Assembly (NCBI GenBank): GCA_029851415.1
Contig: CM056742.1
Coordinates: 77,862,748 to 77,926,747, forward strand
DNA length: 64,000 bases
Source: Eretmocerus hayati
Lineage: Eukaryota > Arthropoda > Insecta > Hymenoptera > Aphelinidae
Direction of reading: 5' to 3'
The notes beneath the pieces are model-generated. The model was not told where the DNA came from. It did not search any database and saw nothing but the letters and a program-made list of their open reading frames with translations. Shown one piece after another: positions 49,671 through 59,995 of this stretch. Both the position numbers and the translations under genes were made by a program. Positions within the stretch are counted from its first letter, which is position 1. Every line of letters starts with the position of its first letter.

Positions 49671-50990
49671 GCGGCAAAAGTTTTTGCCTTTTTTTTATAT
49701 CAAAGATAGTAAATCCACGATGGTATCGTGGAAAATCGAGAGTTGGGATGTAACGCACACCCTACTCTTCATTATCTTTTAGGGGGGCTGTAAGTGTACC
49801 CAACTTGCCCCCATATGTCGATCTCAAGAATGGGCACAAGTTAACCTTAGTTCAAATTCTTCTCACATTCGTTATGTTGAAATATGACGAAATAAGTAGT
49901 CTAGATCGACCCCGAATCATTTCTGTGTTTCCCAGAAAAGTTAAAGTGATTTTTCCATTTTTCGTATTTCTAAAAGAAATTGCGTTCAGTGCCATCATTC
50001 TCAACGTACCTCAGCGCATTAGATTTCTCTTTCGGGAACCTTCAATAATTCTCCTCTCGAAAATGCAAAACTCGGATTTGGGGAGGATTCATGAGGAAAA
50101 TACCGAAATGATTTGTAGAACAAGAAAGCCGAAATCGGAGGTATCCAACATGCCCTCGTATGGTGATCACAAGAGGGCACGCTGTAAGACTCTTTTTATC
50201 ACGCAGAACGTATTTGTCACGTCAAAATAGGAAGAAAATATATTTTTGGTCAAGCACAAGTAAAGCCCCAAATGTAGTCGCACGCCGATGAGAACAATTT
50301 CATGCACTTTATCGACGACTTACATCGTTTTTGGGGACAAAATTAAGACAGCTCGTCTCTAATTGATTGAAACTAGACGTACTGTAGCTCAATTTTAAGG
50401 TCTTAAAATAAGCTTCATAATGAACCAAAGTACATTAAAAAATGTTGAGGTAGACCAGAGCTGTTGAGGAAATTGCTAATGGGGGCACGTTGGGTACACC
50501 CTTTTGCAAACTCGCAAAAAAACATTTCTTGGCAAAATTGTGATGGCTCAGCTCGAGTCGGTCGAGATTGAACCTACCTTAGCTCGTTTTGAAGGCCTTG
50601 GAACAAGCTTCAAAGTAAGCTAAGGGACGTTGGAAAATATTCGAGTGGACAAAAACTATGGGCAAAACGGCTTAGAGGGGATATTAGGTACACTGACCTT
50701 ATATATACGTGGCCGTAAAAGCAACAAGAGAGAAAAGAGAAGGCTCAATCGGCCGAAAGTTGGTTTTCTCCTCCCAACAGAAGAAAACCGAAAGCTATAT
50801 GGATGATTTCCCCCTTCCACCTGTTCCATTAATTTTGGAGTAATTTTTCCTCTGGATCATTCATAGAATTAAATATAAAGTACGAAAATAGCAGTACTTC
50901 AAGTCAAGCGAGTTAGCAAATATTATAACAGTTATTTTATTACACTCTGAACCTCATCCAGGACAGACCGAAATCCTGATATACCTGTTC
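49671..50990. other. Unassigned AT-rich DNA, possible small MITE-like unit
   Basis: GTGTACCCAACTTGCCCCCA (49794-49813) and its complement at about 50480-50499 (one mismatch) could be terminal inverted repeats of a ~700-bp unit. The interior shows nothing coding that I trust, and no target-site duplication is clear. Confidence 0.35.
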
Positions 50991-51009
50991 TGTATCCCCC
51001 ACTGACACA

Positions 51010-51095
51010 TCCTCGATGGCGCAGTCGGCTAAGTGTCGTGGCTAGTGAGTTGCTGTAAGGTGAAGGGCCCAGGTTCAAATCCCCGTAAGTGCAAA
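51010..51095 (+). other. tRNA-like / SINE-head segment
   Basis: TGGCGCAGTCGG (51017-51028) matches the RNA polymerase III A box and GGTTCAAATCC (51072-51082) the B box, spaced as in tRNA genes. The would-be acceptor ends do not pair, so this is more likely a tRNA-derived SINE head or tRNA pseudogene than a working tRNA. Confidence 0.5.
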
Positions 51096-51220
51096 TTTTT
51101 GATGATTTAATTACGTTTTTTCTTAATCTAGTTGCGACACTTAACCACCTAGAACATGAAAAATTAGCCTAGAAAGCTTGGAGAAGAATTTATTTTTAAT
51201 AAATAAATTTTAAAATATCA

Positions 51221-51347
51221 GCTGAGATCACAGCTGAGAATTCAGCTGTGAATTTGGCATGAGAAATCAGCTGTGATCTCAGCTGAGATCTCAGCTGTGA
51301 ATTCACCTGTGATCTCAGCTGATTTCTCAGCTGAGAAATCAGCTGGT
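51221..51347. repeat. CAGCTG-centred 12-bp minisatellite
   Basis: About eleven units of roughly 12 bp, mostly CAGCTG followed by WGA and WWY-type bases (for example CAGCTGAGATCT), alternate along the tract and end next to LINE A3. The CAGCTG core is palindromic and is a classical E-box. Confidence 0.8.
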
Positions 51348-51357
51348 TTTTTTCGGC

Positions 51358-53072
51358 AGGGTCTTCACCCCTACTCCGCCAAAAAATTCCTTCAAGTATA
51401 GGGATTTTCGTAACATCACTCCGGAGATACTGAATGACCGTCTGCTTCGCTGTGACTGGACAGCTCTCGAAAATCCCGACACCTGTTTGGAAGACGCAAT
51501 TTACTGCTTGAATGAAAATTTGAAGATAACTTTAGATGAATTAGCACCGGAAAAAACTATAAACCCGCGTAAGGATGATGCTCCTTGGATTGGTCCTGAG
51601 TTGAGGGTGCTCATGAATAAGCTCGACGCGACGCGCAGGCGCTGGGAGCGCATGCAACGCAACCAGCACGAGTGTCCTGAGCTTCAAAATGAGTACTTCC
51701 GGCTTAGCGAAGAGGTCGATCTGTGCATTGAGCAAGATCGTAATTCCTTCCTTCAAAACCATCTTTCAGACGCTCTTGATCAGAACCGGAACATCTGGAA
51801 GGAGATACGCAACCTCGGCTTCTTGCCCAAGAGCAAAGAGGAGGAACTTCACGGTTTCACACCGGATGAGTTGAACGCTCACTTCGCGGGGGTCTCCGTT
51901 CCGCCTCACGAAAATATCAATGAAGCAATGGACGATATTAACTCTGCACCGGAGGAGGGGTTTAAATTTAAGTCCACAGATTTCAATGATGTAGTCCTTG
52001 CTATTAAACATTTCTCCTCGCAGGCCCGTGGGGTGGATGGGATCCCCCAGAGCGTGATCGCGAAAGCTCTTCCGGCAATTGGTGATCTTATAGTACATAT
52101 TTTCAATCCCTCTTTCGCTCATAGCGTTTTTCCTGAGGCTTGGAAGCAAGCGCAGCTGATTGCATTGAAGAAAACTGCAGCTCCATCAACGGTTTCGGAC
52201 TTCCGTCCCATAGCGCTGCCGTGCTTCCTTTCCAAGGTTCTGGAAAAAATTGCACATGACCAAATTACGGAGTATTTAAGAATAGAGAAACTTCTTGATC
52301 GCTTCCAGACTGGTTTCAGGCAATACCATAGCACCCAGACAGCCTTACTAAAGTTGACGGATGACATCAGAGTAGTCATTGATAGGAAGAAGATCACCTT
52401 ACTCTTACTATTCGACTTTATCAAAGCTTTCGACACAATAACACCTTCAAAGCTGTTGAGGAAGCTCCGAAACCTTGGTTTTTCAAGATCGGCACTCCTG
52501 TGGATAAAATCATACTTACAAGGCCGCACCCAAATAGTCACTTCAAAATCCGGTAGTTCTGATTGGCTCGAAACCAATCTGGGTGTTCCACAGGGATCTA
52601 TTCTCGGGCCTTTACTCTTCAGCTTATATGTTAATGACTTACCTGGTTTTCTAGACGAAGAGTCGGTATATCATCTATTCTATGCGGATGATCTTCAAAT
52701 TTATCTCCAAGTCGAGAAAACTAAGATCAAGGAAGGCATCACTCGCCTGGGAGAAGTAGGACGACTCATTGCTGAATGGGCCAGAAGTTCCGGCCTGCGT
52801 CTCAACGCTGGCAAGACCAAGGCAATCTTTTCCAGCTCCGAGAGGAATACCAAAGATCTGAAGAGAATGGACTTGCCAGGAGTTGAGATACAAGAAGGAA
52901 CGTTCATTCCGTTCAGCGATACGGTCGTGAGTCTTGGTGTTACACTTGATAGTGAACTGACGTGGAAACCGCACATTGACCAAGTAACTAAGAAAGTGAA
53001 CAGAGCCCTATACGGATTGCGGTTTTTTAGGGCGTGTATCACCAGACCTCTCCGAATTCGCCTAGTCGAGGA
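51358..53072 (+). mobile_element. LINE A3, truncated at both ends and joined to LINE D
   Basis: A family A piece from the endonuclease (FTPTPPKNSF) to the start of the C-terminal domain (RIRLVE). It does not start after a TC tract. At 53072 it changes sharply to the 3' part of a different LINE. Confidence 0.8.
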
Positions 53073-53103
53073 GTCCAACCTCAAGTTGACTTTGGCAAGA
53101 TAG
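51362..53103 (+). pseudogene. LINE A3 ORF2 fragment (endonuclease end and RT)
   Basis: An open frame with the linker region (APEKTINPRKDDAPWIGPEL) and RT motifs FRPIALP, LLFDFIKAFDT, VPQGSILGPLLFSLYVNDL and the catalytic FYADD. The frame runs from FTPTPPKNSF to a stop at 53101 just past the junction with LINE D. The first third of the endonuclease and the whole C-terminal domain are absent. FIKAFD (usual FSKAFD) is one of several private changes. Confidence 0.8.
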
Positions 53104-53800
53104 ATGCAGGTCAGCGCGGGTTGACGGTAACGATGCAGCTTTGCAACCTCTTCATGACCGCCTTCAGTGGTTAACCTTGAGTCGTCATCGTGAGTACTTC
53201 TTAAGCGTGCAGACTTACGTTGTTCTCACGACTGCAACCCCACGTTATCGGAATGATTCGTTCAAACCTTTAGACGACGGATTCCGTCAGTCCGAGAGGA
53301 ATCAATCCACTCGGATCCAAGTCCCTCCGACACGTACGGCGGCTTACGCGAACGCATTCTCAATTCAAGCCACTCAATCATGGGAAACCTTCCCCGTTGA
53401 TATCCGATTGAAAGTTCCTTTCGAGACATTTAAAAGTGAAGTCCCTAAATATTTCCACGAGAAGGGAGCCTAGTCGATTGTATGCTGTGTGTGAAAGTGA
53501 TTTATACCAGAGTTTGTGTTGCTTGTTTGTCCAGAATGTCCAATGTGGTGTGCCTAGTTTACGAGAACTATGCAAGTTTCCTGCGTGTGTGAGCGACATC
53601 AACCTCATTGTTTGTGATTGAGATTTGTATACATTAGTCTTGTGAGCCTTGAATTTTATATCTTATTAGTCTTCTATTCCATACCTTTATTTTTATCTTC
53701 TGTGAAAGACCTGTGAGAGCAGAGATTTATTTCATAGGAATTATTGTATTTACCTTCTTGCTATACGATCCGCAGTGACCACGGCATAATAAAACCGTTA
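53073..53800 (+). mobile_element. LINE D, 3' part only
   Basis: The C-terminal end of an ORF2 unrelated in detail to A-C, then a ~330-bp 3' untranslated region ending CATAATAAAACCGTTAGTCAATCAATC and a short TC run. It begins at a position equivalent to where A3 ends, so A3-D is colinear. Confidence 0.65.
53120..53473 (+). pseudogene. LINE D ORF2 C-terminal fragment
   Basis: LQPLHDRLQWLTLSRHREYF is the segment equivalent to ITPFRERLGWLRTDSRRMYF in family A, followed by NAFSIQATQSWETFPVDIR and a stop at 53471-53473. This is the conserved C-terminal domain of CR1/Jockey-group ORF2. It lies in a different frame from A3, so no fusion protein is made. Confidence 0.65.
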
Positions 53801-53818
53801 GTCAATCAATCTCTCTCT
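53801..53818. repeat. AATC/TC tail between LINE D and LINE B6
   Basis: Short (AATC)2(TC)4 junction sequence. Confidence 0.7.
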
Positions 53819-54548
53819 TAGGGAGCGTTTGGGTTAGTTGGGTACTGATCCGCGGAGAATGTACTCCGCAGCTCGCTTGATCATGCACTGAGGAGAACCT
53901 AGCTACCTAGCTGCGATGTTTACCAGGTATCAATCCGAACACCCCGCGACTTGAATATGGAAGAAGATCTTCCCAGGTCCAATGTGCTCATTTGTGAAAC
54001 TTCCTCCCTGGAAGCTTTCGGAAGCTTGGGAAAATATCATTATTTGAAGAGCCCTTAAGAGACTCCCTGTTAACACAGTCTTCCCAGAGGATGAATGTGA
54101 AGGAAAAGCATTATTTCAATTTTTAAACTGTGATAGGCATGAGCCAGTCCCAATTGATGGTTTCTACTCCGGAAGAGTTATGCGTGGCTCTCTCGCTACC
54201 GAACTGAGACTCCTGTGATATTACTGTGGGCCCATGTCTTCCTCATATGTCTTCCCAAACGTGAGGATGTTTCTTTTTCCTTAATCTCTCTTGTGAAGAC
54301 TGATATATGTATATGAAAATGTGACTTCTTCTTTCTCCTCTTTTTCAAGTCTTTTATGCATCTTACGATGCCTCAAAATGACTAGTCACTTTCTGTGATA
54401 ATCCCAATAGCCTCGACCAAAATGACAAATTCTTATACATTTTATGTATTTATTATGTAAGAGTGACATACGTTTCATATGCTACTGTATTTTTGTATTT
54501 CACCCTTGGGCGAATGAAGGTTATCATTCATTCATTCATTCATTCATT
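53819..54548 (+). mobile_element. LINE B6, decayed 3' remnant
   Basis: The end of ORF2 (GGGAGCGTTTGGGTT onward, with stops and small deletions, to KHYFNF near 54125) and a family B-type 3' untranslated region with AAATGACTAGTCACTTTCTGTG, the hairpin TTCACC-CTTG-GGCGAA (54499-54514, one mismatched pair) and an (ATTC)n tail. The ORF2 part is too damaged to code. Confidence 0.75.
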
Positions 54549-54566
54549 CTCTCTCTCTCTCTCTCT
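54549..54566. repeat. (TC)n microsatellite between LINE B6 and LINE B4
   Basis: A short TC run joins the ATTC tail of B6 to B4. Confidence 0.85.
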
Positions 54567-55164
54567 CGCAGGCATTATCATGTATGAGATCATGCACATG
54601 AGGGAACCTGGTTACCTGTCTGCAATGTTCACCAGGCACCAATCCGAGCGCCCTGGGCGTGGGAATGCACAAGAGCAGGAACTCAAAGTACCCAGAATGA
54701 GACTCGAGTACGGGAGACGATCTTTCCAAGTCCAGTGTGCTCATTTCTGGAACTTTCTCCCTTCGGGTTTTCGGCAGATCGCAAAAATTTCGATTTTTAA
54801 GGATGCTTTGAAAGAATTCCTTCGTTCACAGCCTCCCCAGATAATCGATGTGGACAAGAAGCATTACTTCAATCTTTGAAGGTCATTGGGCTCTTCTCTT
54901 TTTATATGGACTGTGATTATACTCACAACCTGTTACATGACTGATTAGAAGATAACTGCGATATTTTGTTGAGCCTTCGTCCTATTCATTAAATGTTTTT
55001 TAAGCAGCCTTTGTTGCTGCAATCTTGGCTAGTCACAACTTGTGATAACCTACCTGTCCTTGACCAAAAGATTTATTTATATTAATTGATAATTTCTATT
55101 TATACGACATATGTATCCCACATGTGATATTTGATTTTTGCCTCCGGGCGAATAAAGGGCGTCT
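54567..55164 (+). mobile_element. LINE B4, 5'-truncated near the ORF2 end
   Basis: It contains the last ~103 codons of a family B ORF2 (54568-54879: IIMYEIMHMREPGYLSAMF to KHYFNL) and a 3' untranslated region with CTAGTCACAACTTGTGATAA, the hairpin TTTGCC-TCCG-GGCGAA (55137-55152), AATAAAGG and a (TATC)n tail. The coding part has no stop but lacks all catalytic motifs. Confidence 0.8.
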
Positions 55165-55169
55165 ATCTA

Positions 55170-55254
<85 letters not shown>
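55165..55254. repeat. (TC)n microsatellite between LINE B4 and LINE B2
   Basis: About 90 bp of pure TC, among the longest such tracts in the window, ending exactly where identity between B2 and B1 begins (CCGGCC at 55255 and 28375). Confidence 0.95.
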
Positions 55255-55257
<3 letters not shown>

Positions 55258-56696
55258 GCCGCGGCGAGAAGCCCCCTACCACCAGTGGCTCTACTCCCGT
55301 CGGGAGGACCGATGAACAGCGAATGTCGTCTGCTGCACCACCAACTCGCAGCGGTGGCAGCACCTCAGCGCTTACCGCTCGTGGCGCGCAAATTCAAACA
55401 GAGGCCATCGGCGCATCCCAGCCATTACTCTTATCAACATCTTCTGAGGATGGTCGTGGGATATCCCAAGACGGGAACGACAGAACACCAGTCCAGCCAA
55501 CCACTCCAGCAACAACGCCAGCACCGGGAATTCCTAGAGATAAGTGGGTTTTGATTTCGCAGAGTACTCTGGATCTCTTTTTTCAACAAAATGACTTAAC
55601 TCAGAACCGGCTCGACGAAATAATGTCCCTCTTAAACCGACGTGAGGCTGCCATCTCCTCTCTGCCACCCACACCAGCAGTGAGTGCGGAGAGTGCTCAA
55701 CTGTTAGCGCGCATGTCGTCTCTGGAGGAACTCATAGAGAAGCAAAACTCCAAGCTGGAGGAGTTTCGCCTAGATCGTGAGCTGCTTCTTGAGGAAAATA
55801 CTTCGATGAAAAGCCAGATCTCACATCTGACTGATCTTTTGAAAGACGACCAGGGCACTCTGCGAAAATCTAATGTTAGTAATGAAATCAAGTCTTCCAT
55901 TTCTGAGCTTCCACATCAATCCTCCGGGCCAGATCCTCAAGTTCGAACGGATTTTTCTAACAATTCACGTGCTGGGCGGCGGAGCACTGAACTCAGGAGT
56001 GAAGGTCTTGAGTGCAGCCAACTCATTATCACTGGTGCTTTGAAAAAAGACTCTACTGCCTCGGAGGATGAGGTACGTAATATTTCCTTCGCAGTACTCA
56101 AGTCCATTCTTCCCTCGCTGGAGAGGGAGAACATTTCTGATGTTCGTGTTCTGCAGCCCGGGCACGTGTCTGGAAGGACGAATCCGAAACGTAACTACAA
56201 ATCACCCGATTCATCGCCCCGAGCCTCGGTCATCCGCCCACGTTCTGTTCCATCCTGCGTAGTCCAACTCTCGTGCAGTCGTCTAGTCAGGGAGGTGATT
56301 AGAGCCAAGCGCTCGATTGCCAACAATTATTTCACAACTCATAACATCGAGCCCACATTGCTTGACCCTGAAGCGAAAGCCCATGTGCCGGACCGAAAGA
56401 TTTACATCAATGAAATGCTACCTCGTGACAAATACAAGGAATATATTCAGCTGAGGCCACTTGCACGAGGTCTAGGCTTCAAATATGTTTGGCACAGCGG
56501 TGGACGCTTTTGGGTCAGGCGTAGAAATGGCGAGAGAGCGCATGCGTTCGAGTCCCTCACTGAACTGCATGTCATTCAAACGGCGTGTCGAACAGCCCCA
56601 AGACCAAATCATGAGTCATCGGACAGTAGCCCGAACAGTCCAACCGTTCCAGACCAGGCTACAGATTCTACAGCAGCATCAGCGGGGACTCCCTGA
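55255..56696 (+). pseudogene. LINE B2 ORF1, N-terminally truncated
   Basis: Codons equivalent to B1 ORF1 residues 119 to the end, with coiled coil (MSSLEELIEKQNSKLEEF) and C-terminal domain (PDRKIYINEMLPRDK) unbroken. The PHD finger and start codon are lost; TC repeat sequence precedes it, so the open SLSLSL run upstream is microsatellite and not protein. Confidence 0.85.
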
Positions 56697-56699
56697 CTA
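56694..56699 (+). promoter_or_regulatory. UGA-CUA ORF1/ORF2 junction (LINE B2)
   Basis: The same TGA CTA hexamer in phase with ORF2 as in B1, without any ATG before 56946. Confidence 0.65.
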
Positions 56700-59624
56700 A
56701 ATACGGCTGCCGGAGAGTCAAAAGGGAGTGGTAGTTCCTTAAAGGCGGGGTTTATCAATCTTAACTCCTTAACAGATAAGATTGAGCACCTGCGCCTGCT
56801 CGTCGCTGCCGACCCCTCCTACCATCTTTTCGGGGTAGCTGAGTCGTGGCTCGATGAGTTTGTAGATGACAGTCTTGTTCAGGTCCCAGGTTATTCGCTG
56901 TTACGGCAAGATCGTAACAGAAACGGTGGCGGGGTTGCTCTGTATGTGCGTAATGATTTCAAAGTGGAGAGGCTTGCCCCGTCTAATACTTCTGGTCCGG
57001 GGTGTCCTGGCATCCCCGAGTATTTGTTCTGCAGCGTACAGCAGGGTAACTCGCCATCGATTCTAGTAGGTGTGATTTATAGACCTCCAAAGGTTGCCAT
57101 GCAGAAGGATGATGGGCTTTTCGGCTCATTACGCCGACTGTGTGGAGATTTTAGCCACAAAGTTATTATGGGGGATCTGAACGCAGACTTGTTGGACACG
57201 GCTCATTCTGACACAAAGACATTGACCGCACTGACCGAAGAACTGTCCCTTCAGATTGTGCAACACGGTGCGACTCATCAACACAACCCCAATGTGTCTC
57301 ATAAATGGATCGACCATATGTACGTAGATGAAAATGATACCGTCACCGACTTACAAAACAGACTACTGCCCAGTTTCGGCAAGCACGCGGTCATCGACGT
57401 CACCATCAACGTCTTCACTCCTGCTCCGCCTAAAAATTCCTTCACATACAGGGATTTCCGTAACATCACTCCGGAGCAGTTGAATGATCGCCTGCTTCGC
57501 TGTGACTGGACAGCGCTCAACAATGCTGAAACTAGTTTGGAAGATGCGATTAATTGCCTCAATGAAAACTTGAAAGTTGTATTAGATGAACTAGCGCCTG
57601 AAAAAACGATTTGCCCTCGTAAAGGCGACGCTCCTTGGATTGGTCCCGAGCTGAAAGGACTCATTAAGAAGCGTGATGCAACACGTAGGCGCTGGGAGCG
57701 AAACCAATGCAACCAGCGCAAGTGTTCTGGTCTTCAGAATGAGTTCTTCCGGCTCAGTGAAGAGGTCGACGTGCGTATTGAGAAAGAGCGAAATTCCTTC
57801 ATTCAAAGTCACCTTTCCGACGCTCTTGATCAACATAAAAACATTTGGAAGGAAATGCGTAACCTCGGCCTCTTGCCTAAGAGCAAAGAGGAGGAGCTTC
57901 ACGGCTTCACCCCGGACGAGTTGAACGCTCACTTTGCAGGAGTCTCTGTCTCACCTCGCGAGAATATAGAAGAAGCAATGGACGATGTAATGGTGGCTCC
58001 AGAGGAGGGTTCCGAATTCAAGCCAACCAATTTGAATGAAGTAGTCCTTGCCATAAAACATTTCTCCTCACAGGCTCGCGGGGTAGATGGAATCCCTCAA
58101 AGCGTGATCGCGAAAGCTCTCCCGGTGATTGGTGATCTTATTGTACATATTTTCAACTCCTCTTTCGCTCACAGCATCTTTCCTGAGACTTGGAAGCAAG
58201 CACAGCTGATTGCGCTAAAAAAGACTGGAGCTCCATCATCAGTCTCGGACTTCCGTCCTATTGCGATCTTGTGCTTCCTCTCCAAGGTTCTCGAAAAGAT
58301 TGCACACGACCAAATCACGGAGTACTTGAAGAAAGAAAAATTATTAGATGGCTTCCAGGCTGGTTTCAGACAACACCACAGTACCCAGACAGCTTTGCTG
58401 AAATTGACTGATGACATAAGACTAGGTATAGATAGGAAGAAGATCACCCTTTTACTACTCTTCGACTTCAGCAAAGCCTTTGACACGATATCACCAACAA
58501 AACTTCTGAGTAAACTGCGACAACTTGGTTTCTCGCGTTCGGCACTCCTGTGGATCAAATCATATTTACAAGGTCGCACCCAGCTAGTCACCTCCAAGAA
58601 TGGTAAATCTGATTGGCTCGCAACCAACCTGGGTGTTCCGCAGGGTTCTGTTCTCGGGCCCTTACTCTTTAGTTTGTACGTCAATGACTTGCCTGAGCTA
58701 TTGAATGGAAAGTCGGTAGATCATCTCTTTTACGCTGATGACCTCCAAATTTATCTCCAAATCGAGAAAAATAAGATCAGGGAGGGCATCGCTCGACTGG
58801 GAGAAATCGGACGACTGGTTGCTGATTGGGCTATGGGCTCCGGCCTGCGTCTCAACGCTGGTAAAACCAAAGCAATCTTTTTCTCTTCCGAGAGGAATAT
58901 CAAGGATCTGAAAAGGATGGATCTGCCAGGTGTTGAGATACAGGATGGAGTTTTCGTTCCTTTCAGTGACACAGTCGTGAGTCTTGGTGTTGTATTAGAC
59001 AGCGAATTATCGTGGAAACCGCAAATGAATCAAGTGACGAAGAAAGTCAACAGGGCCCTGTACGGTTTGCGGTTTTTCAGGGCATGCATCACCGGGACTC
59101 TCCGAGTTCGACTGGTCGAGGCGTTAGTACAACCCCATCTAGACTATTGTACGGTCGTGTATCTTGACGCCACGGACGAACAGCGGCAACGGCTACAAAG
59201 ACTAAACAACTCATTTGTGAGATACATTTTTGATCTTAGGAGAGACGAGCACATCACTCCGTTCAGGGAAAACTTGGATTGGCTGCGTACTGATTCGCGG
59301 CGAATGTACTTTGCAGGCATTATCATGTATAAGATCATGCACATGAGGCAACCTGGTTACCTGTCTGCAATGTTTACCAGGCACCGATCCGAGCGCCCCG
59401 TGCGGGGAGATGCACAAGAGCAGGAACTCAAAGTCCCCAAGGTGAGACTTGAATATGGAAGAAGATCTTTCCAAGTTCAATGCGCTCACTTCTGGAACTT
59501 TCTCCCTTCAGGCATCCGGCAAATTCAGAAGATCTCATTTTTCAAAGAAGCTTTGAAAGAGTTTCTCTTATCACAACCATCCCAGAGGATTGATGTGGAT
59601 AACAAACAATACTTTAACCTCTGA
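56697..59624 (+). CDS. LINE B2 ORF2: endonuclease and reverse transcriptase, intact
   Basis: 975 codons after UGA, all motifs as in B1: VAESWLDE, GDLNADLLD, LLFDFSKAFDT, VPQGSVLGPLLFSLYVNDL, FYADD and the end QYFNL. Differences from B1 are scattered single substitutions (for example PE for PG in NDLPELL, and RQP for REP in the C-terminal domain). Since the copy lacks the leader and the PHD finger it is unlikely to be mobile by itself, but its ORF2 looks functional. Confidence 0.9.
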   Translation, partial: LNTAAGESKGSGSSLKAGFINLNSLTDKIEHLRLLVAADPSYHLFGVAESWLDEFVDDSLVQVPGYSLLRQDRNRNGGGVALYVRNDFKVERLAPSNTSGPGCPGIPEYLFCSVQQGNSPSILVGVIYRPPKVAMQKDDGLFGSLRRLCGDFSHKVIMGDLNADLLDTAHSDTKTLTALTEELSLQIVQHGATHQHNPNVSHKWIDHMYVDENDTVTDLQNRLLPSFGKHAVIDVTINVFTPAPPKNSFTYRDFRNITPEQLNDRLLRCDWTALNNAETSLEDAINCLNENLKVVLDELAPEKTICPRKGDAPWIGPELKGLIKKRDATRRRWERNQCNQRKCSGLQNEFFRLSEEVDVRIEKERNSFIQSHLSDALDQHKNIWKEMRNLGLLPKSKEEELHGFTPDELNAHFAGVSVSPRENIEEAMDDVMVAPEEGSEFKPTNLNEVVLAIKHFSSQARGVDGIPQSVIAKALPVIGDLIVHIFNSSFAHSIFPETWKQAQLIALKKTGAPSSVSDFRPIAILCFLSKVLEKIAHDQITEYLKKEKLLDGFQAGFRQHHSTQTALLKLTDDIRLGIDRKKITLLLLFDFSKAFDTISPTKLLSKLRQLGFSRSALLWIKSYLQGRTQLVTSKNGKSDWLATNLGVPQGSVLGPLLFSLYVNDLPELLNGKSVDHLFYADDLQIYLQIEKNKIREGIARLGEIGRLVADWAMGSGLRLNAGKTKAIFFSSERNIKDLKRMDLPGVEIQDGVFVPFSDTVVSLGVVLDSELSWKPQMNQVTKKVNRALYGLRFFRACITGTLRVRLVEALVQPHLDYCTVVYLDATDEQRQRLQRLNNSFVRYIFDLRRDEHITPFRENLDWLRTDSRRMYFAGIIMYKIMHMRQPGYLSAMFTRHRSERPVRGDAQEQELKVPKVRLEYGRRSFQVQCAHFWNFLPSGIRQIQKISFFKEALKEFLLSQPSQRIDVDNKQYFNL

Positions 59625-59985
59625 TAGGCTTGGGCTCTTTCCGATTAGGCTTTTAATTATAACTCAGTTATGCGTGGCCTTCCCGCCATTGACTGAAACA
59701 TCTGTGATAATTTTCCGAGCCCACTATCCTTTATATGTACAAAAATGTTTTATATTTTCTTGCTCCTTTTTCCTATCTTTATCTGTATAATAAATAGTGT
59801 AATTTGACTTTCTACGCACCTTGCAGTGCTTCAAAATGACTAGTCACTTGATGTGATAATACAATGTCCTTGACCAAAACGAAAAATTTCATGAATGTGA
59901 TATATATTTATTATGAGTGACATATGTATCATATGTAACAGAATTTTTAACTTTTGCCTCTGAGCAAATAAAGGATATTAATCAA

Positions 59986-59995
59986 TCAATCTCTC
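59986..59995. repeat. Short AATC/TC junction between LINE B2 and LINE A4
   Basis: The tail of B2 (AATCAATCAATC) ends with only a few TC units before A4 begins. Confidence 0.7.

Larger units (their letters stand above)
55255..59985 (+). mobile_element. LINE B2, recent 5'-truncated copy nearly identical to B1
   Basis: It matches B1 at a constant offset of 26,880 bases from 55255 to about 59979, with no indels and roughly twenty substitutions by eye. The flanks differ, so the two are separate insertions rather than a segmental duplication. It is truncated inside ORF1; everything from there to the (AATC)n tail is intact. Confidence 0.95.

Noticed and set aside
49805..50230. 141-codon open frame
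   Set aside because: AT-rich chance frame inside a possible MITE-like unit; no motif supports it.
49794..50499. 20-bp terminal inverted repeats as a DNA transposon
   Set aside because: Only one short pair with a mismatch and no clear target-site duplication, so noted only as a possibility.
51010..51095. A functional tRNA gene
   Set aside because: A and B boxes are good, but the acceptor and other stems do not pair well.
55131..55254. Open frame with a long SLSLSL N-terminus
   Set aside because: It is translation of the TC microsatellite joined by chance to the truncated ORF1 of LINE B2.
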